Origin: Parachlamydiales bacterium
GTDB lineage: Bacteria > Chlamydiota > Chlamydiia > Chlamydiales > Rhabdochlamydiaceae
Length of the DNA: 64,000 nucleotides
Direction of reading: 5' to 3'
NCBI GenBank assembly: GCA_023265455.1
Contig: JAHFTQ010000002.1
Span: 1 to 64,000, forward strand
The position numbers were made by a program, and so were the translations under genes. This document shows, in pieces, positions 61,562 to 64,000 of the stretch; the stretch's first letter is position 1; each line of letters begins with the position of its first letter. Below the pieces are notes generated by a model. The model had not been told where the DNA came from. It did not search any database and was given only the letters and a program-made list of their open reading frames with translations.

Positions 61562-62417
61562 ACGTCTCCTGGCGGCTAGGCTCCCACTGGCTTTCTTTCC
61601 AGCTATAGACGTTTGTGATGACTTGGTGAGGAAGAATGTCCATCTGATGCCACGACCCTCCCTTGCGAAGCACAGTAGAGCCACTATCGAAAACAATGGG
61701 AAGATGGCTACTTTGCAAATCGGCAAGACACTGGCGGTGGGTATGGCCATGGCAATAAATTTTTACTTGGGGAAATTTTTCAAGAAGTTTGCGAAGAGCC
61801 TCTCCTCGCACGAGCCTCTTGCGAGGACTCTCATGCTGAAAGAAGGGAAAATGGTTCATGAGAATGATTTGATCATGGGAGGAAAAAGAAGACAGTAGCT
61901 GGGAGAGATTTTTTTCAACGGCCTCAGAAAATAGACCTGTAGAGAAAAACCAGGAGGTCGCCAGCGCTGTATCGAGACCTACCAAATGCCAGTCAGCAGA
62001 AAGTCGGCAAGAGGTGACACCCTGCTCTTTGAGGCTGTACGGGGATTTTTTATCCCACTGAGACGGGAAGTAGTCATAGAAGAGCCGGTCCCTATAGGCG
62101 CTACGCGTATATTGGTCGTGGTTTCCAGGGATACAAAAGACAGAAATGCCTTGTTTTTCCACGTCTTGAACGAAGGCAAGGCTTCTCTCAAATTCTGCAG
62201 GTGAAGATGTCGTGGTTAAATCACCGGTGATTAGAAGATGGGTGATCCCGCTTTTGGCAAGGATCACCGGCAAAGAAGAGAGTCTTTCGTAGCTGAACAT
62301 GCGCCTTCGTCCCAATAGAAAATTGAGATTTCCTAGCCACCGCTTGGAAAAAAACTGCGAAGGATTCCAATCCCAATTGGAAAAATGCAGATCCGACAAA
62401 TGCGCAATTTTCAGCAA
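61548..62417 (-). CDS. calcineurin-like metallophosphoesterase
   Basis: TTG start at 62417, with AAGGG upstream; one base separates it from the preceding stop. The protein is 289 residues. Metal ligands: AHLSDLHFSNWD, ITGDLTT, CIPGNHDQYT, MNHFPF, HGHTHRQ. All the classical blocks are present. Substrate unknown (UDP-diacylglucosamine hydrolase-like or nucleotide phosphodiesterase are possibilities). Confidence 0.85.
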   Translation of the reverse strand: MLKIAHLSDLHFSNWDWNPSQFFSKRWLGNLNFLLGRRRMFSYERLSSLPVILAKSGITHLLITGDLTTTSSPAEFERSLAFVQDVEKQGISVFCIPGNHDQYTRSAYRDRLFYDYFPSQWDKKSPYSLKEQGVTSCRLSADWHLVGLDTALATSWFFSTGLFSEAVEKNLSQLLSSFSSHDQIILMNHFPFFQHESPRKRLVRGEALRKLLEKFPQVKIYCHGHTHRQCLADLQSSHLPIVFDSGSTVLRKGGSWHQMDILPHQVITNVYSWKESQWEPSRQETYGLV

Positions 62418-62418
62418 A

Positions 62419-62796
62419 CTATTTGGACCCTTTTTTAGCTAAATGCCGAGTTAACATTTTTCTTTTATTCACATTTTGTTTTTCAAGGGTCTTAATCCAA
62501 CGTTTACCTTCAACATGGACGATATGAGGAGGCGACTTTTCATCCACTGTGCCAGGAGTCGTCCGTTTAGAGACATGCGATTTCTTTTTCTGGGCTTTAT
62601 CAGCAAGTCTTTCTTTGAAAGATTTCTGCAAAGAGATTTCTTTTTTGCGAACCTTAAGAGGGGCCCTGGACAACAGGTCTTTAGGTGTGATAACATCGCT
62701 TTTAAGAATGGGTTCGGGCTGGAGGGTGGCTTTTTTAAGCTCTTTGTTCATTTTTTTGCGCAATTGAGCTGCCATGGGTTGCTTGGATTTGTTCAT
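62419..62796 (-). CDS. lysine-rich basic hypothetical protein (125 aa)
   Basis: AGGAG 6 nt before the ATG. The product starts MNKSKQPMAAQLRKKMNKEL and has dispersed Lys/Arg (KRKMLTRHLAKKGSK at the end) with no signal peptide or membrane helix. Could be a nucleic-acid-binding or ribosome-associated protein; not recognised. One base separates its stop from the metallophosphoesterase TTG start. Divergent from the transporter by 32 nt. Confidence 0.55.
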   Translation of the reverse strand: MNKSKQPMAAQLRKKMNKELKKATLQPEPILKSDVITPKDLLSRAPLKVRKKEISLQKSFKERLADKAQKKKSHVSKRTTPGTVDEKSPPHIVHVEGKRWIKTLEKQNVNKRKMLTRHLAKKGSK

Positions 62797-62828
62797 TGTT
62801 GACTCCTATCATTTCATTATAGTTGAAA

Positions 62829-64000
62829 ATGTTTAAAAATTACCAGGAATTCATTCCGAAATCTTACCTTTGCTTTAAACGGTATTCGGCTGCAATCTTT
62901 AAAAAAGACTTGATAGCGGGGGTGACTGTCGGCATTGTCGCCCTACCCATCGCAATGGCGTTTGCCATGGCTTCGGGTGTTTCGCCAGAGCGGGGGCTAT
63001 TTACAGCGATTGTGGCTGGGTTTCTCATTTCATTTCTGGGCGGCAGCAAGGTCCAGATTGGAGGCCCCACAGGAGCTTTTGTCGTGATCGTCTACAATAT
63101 CGTCCAAAGACATGGCTATGATGGCCTTATCATTGCGACCCTGATCGCGGGGGTTTTACTTATCCTCATGGGGATTTTTCGCTTAGGCAATCTGATTAAA
63201 TACATCCCTCACCCATTAACCGTGGGATTTACCACCGGTATAGCCTTGGTTGTTTTCTCTTCTCAAATCAAAGAACTATTAGGATTACAAATCGAGCATG
63301 TCCCTGTTCATTTTTTGGATAAATGGGGCGCCTATTTTCAAGCTGCACATACGACCCATCTATTGACAGCCATCTTAGGTCTTAGCACGCTCGGCTTTAT
63401 CCTGTTTTTGCGCCGTGTATTTCCCAAAGTTCCTTGGGGAATTGCCAGCATTATCATTGCAACGGTTGTCTGCTGGGGGTTACATCTAGAAGTCCCGACG
63501 ATTGGGTCTCGTTTTGGCGCGCTTCCTTCCCATCTCCCTAACCCTTGCTTTGATTTTGATCTCTCACGCATCTTTGATGTCATGCCCGATGCTATCACGA
63601 TTGCACTTCTGGCCGGGATCGAATCGCTCCTTTCGGCTGTGATCGCCGACACTGCAACGGGGGGTCGCCACAAACCAAACTGTGAGCTCATTGCGCAAGG
63701 GATTGCAAATCTCGGAGCGGTGATTTTTGGAGGCATGCCTGCAACCTCTGCCATTGCCAGGACAGCAACGAACATCAAGACGGGTGCACAAACCCCTTTA
63801 GCAGGGATGATCCACGCGGGGGTCCTCTTGTTCATTTTATGGACATGCTCTTCCATCGTTGTTCATATTCCCCTGGCTGCACTCTCAGCCATTTTGATGA
63901 TTGTCGCCTGGAATATGAGTGAACTGCCCCATTTTTTTAGGCTGATGAAAACCTCACGTGGAGATGTGACGATCTTGCTGACGGCCTTTTTCCTGACGAT
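62829..64000 (+). CDS. SulP family inorganic anion transporter (3' end outside window)
   Basis: The frame runs from ATG 62829 to the window edge (390 codons). AAIFKKDLIAGVTVGIVALP is the SulP N-terminal signature. GGPTGAFVVIVYNIV, then GIFRLGNLIKYIPHPLTVGF, then AGIESLLSAVIADTATGGRH, then NCELIAQGIANLGAVIFGGM identify the transmembrane core. Sulfate, bicarbonate or another anion may be carried. The STAS domain, if any, is beyond the window. No clear SD precedes this ATG. Confidence 0.9.
   Translation, partial: MFKNYQEFIPKSYLCFKRYSAAIFKKDLIAGVTVGIVALPIAMAFAMASGVSPERGLFTAIVAGFLISFLGGSKVQIGGPTGAFVVIVYNIVQRHGYDGLIIATLIAGVLLILMGIFRLGNLIKYIPHPLTVGFTTGIALVVFSSQIKELLGLQIEHVPVHFLDKWGAYFQAAHTTHLLTAILGLSTLGFILFLRRVFPKVPWGIASIIIATVVCWGLHLEVPTIGSRFGALPSHLPNPCFDFDLSRIFDVMPDAITIALLAGIESLLSAVIADTATGGRHKPNCELIAQGIANLGAVIFGGMPATSAIARTATNIKTGAQTPLAGMIHAGVLLFILWTCSSIVVHIPLAALSAILMIVAWNMSELPHFFRLMKTSRGDVTILLTAFFLT

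Noticed and set aside
61562..61750. Upstream extension of the YkgJ-like frame.
   Set aside because: It overlaps the metallophosphoesterase coding sequence; the ATG at 61561 gives the normal family start.

Overview
The window comes from a member of the Chlamydiota outside the Chlamydiaceae (a Parachlamydia-, Waddlia- or Simkania-like organism of amoebae or other eukaryotes). The evidence is gene order and content. serS / VIT-like / P1B-ATPase, rplY-pth-rpsF-rpsR-rplI, glgA-pgsA, dnaG-mutS-uvrC, rpsN-rpmJ-rpmH-rnpA, pcnB-lpxB and rpmF-plsX are groupings that I recall from Chlamydia genomes. They are interspersed with host-directed genes (F-box and ankyrin proteins, inclusion-membrane-like proteins) and with large surface proteins not typical of Chlamydiaceae. 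No family or species can be fixed from the sequence alone.

Layout. 1-1548: 3' part of an inverse-autotransporter-like barrel plus beta-helix protein. 1624-6765: tightly overlapping operon serS, M18 aminopeptidase, VIT/CCC1-like membrane protein, P1B-4-type metal ATPase. 6762-15507 (minus): two-partner secretion locus 1, a TpsB transporter followed by two TpsA exoproteins. It is headed by a roughly 170-bp palindromic element (15524-15693) that separates it from a VKOR-like membrane protein. 16929-19121 (minus): rplY-pth-rpsF-rpsR-rplI. 19360-23623: tRNA-Gln, an F-box/ankyrin protein, a glycosyltransferase-like gene and an AlbA_2-type regulator. 23714-27012: glgA, pgsA and an inclusion-membrane-like protein. 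26989-34544 (minus): chained operon dnaG, family 2 glycosyltransferase, TpsB2, TpsA3, BaiN-type flavoprotein. 34578-36589: accessory genes including an XRE-ImmA/IrrE protein overlapping a small PIN-like gene. 36773-42708: GNAT acetyltransferase, mutS, uvrC and a YhcG-type nuclease gene carrying two copies of a DNA palindrome. 42717-46307 (minus): secreted repeat protein, membrane proteins, Asp23-family protein, rpsN, rpmJ. 46426-48802: rpmH, rnpA (out-of-frame overlap with rpmH) and uvrD/pcrA.

48803-51582 is an AT-rich accessory patch. It holds a tandem duplication that copied the end of uvrD, small Ala/Lys-rich genes, a histidine-rich gene remnant, a 5'-truncated gene and an MNT-HEPN toxin-antitoxin pair. 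51586-62796: glycosyltransferase-like and thioredoxin-like genes, a Tsr3-like gene, pcnB, hydrolase, lpxB, DUF177, rpmF, plsX, a second F-box protein, an inclusion-membrane-like protein, phosphoglucomutase, a cysteine-cluster protein, a metallophosphoesterase and a basic protein. 62829-64000: SulP transporter cut by the window edge.

How the genes work together. Housekeeping genes form compact overlapping operons (ATGA and TAATG junctions, many TTG and GTG starts). Surface biology is dominated by two complete two-partner secretion systems plus an autotransporter-like protein. Host manipulation is suggested by two F-box proteins, ankyrin repeats and membrane proteins of inclusion type. The most unusual items are the TPS loci with an HMW1-like C-terminal cysteine pair, the palindromic element, the rpmH/rnpA overlap, the uvrD-tail duplication and the Tsr3-like gene.
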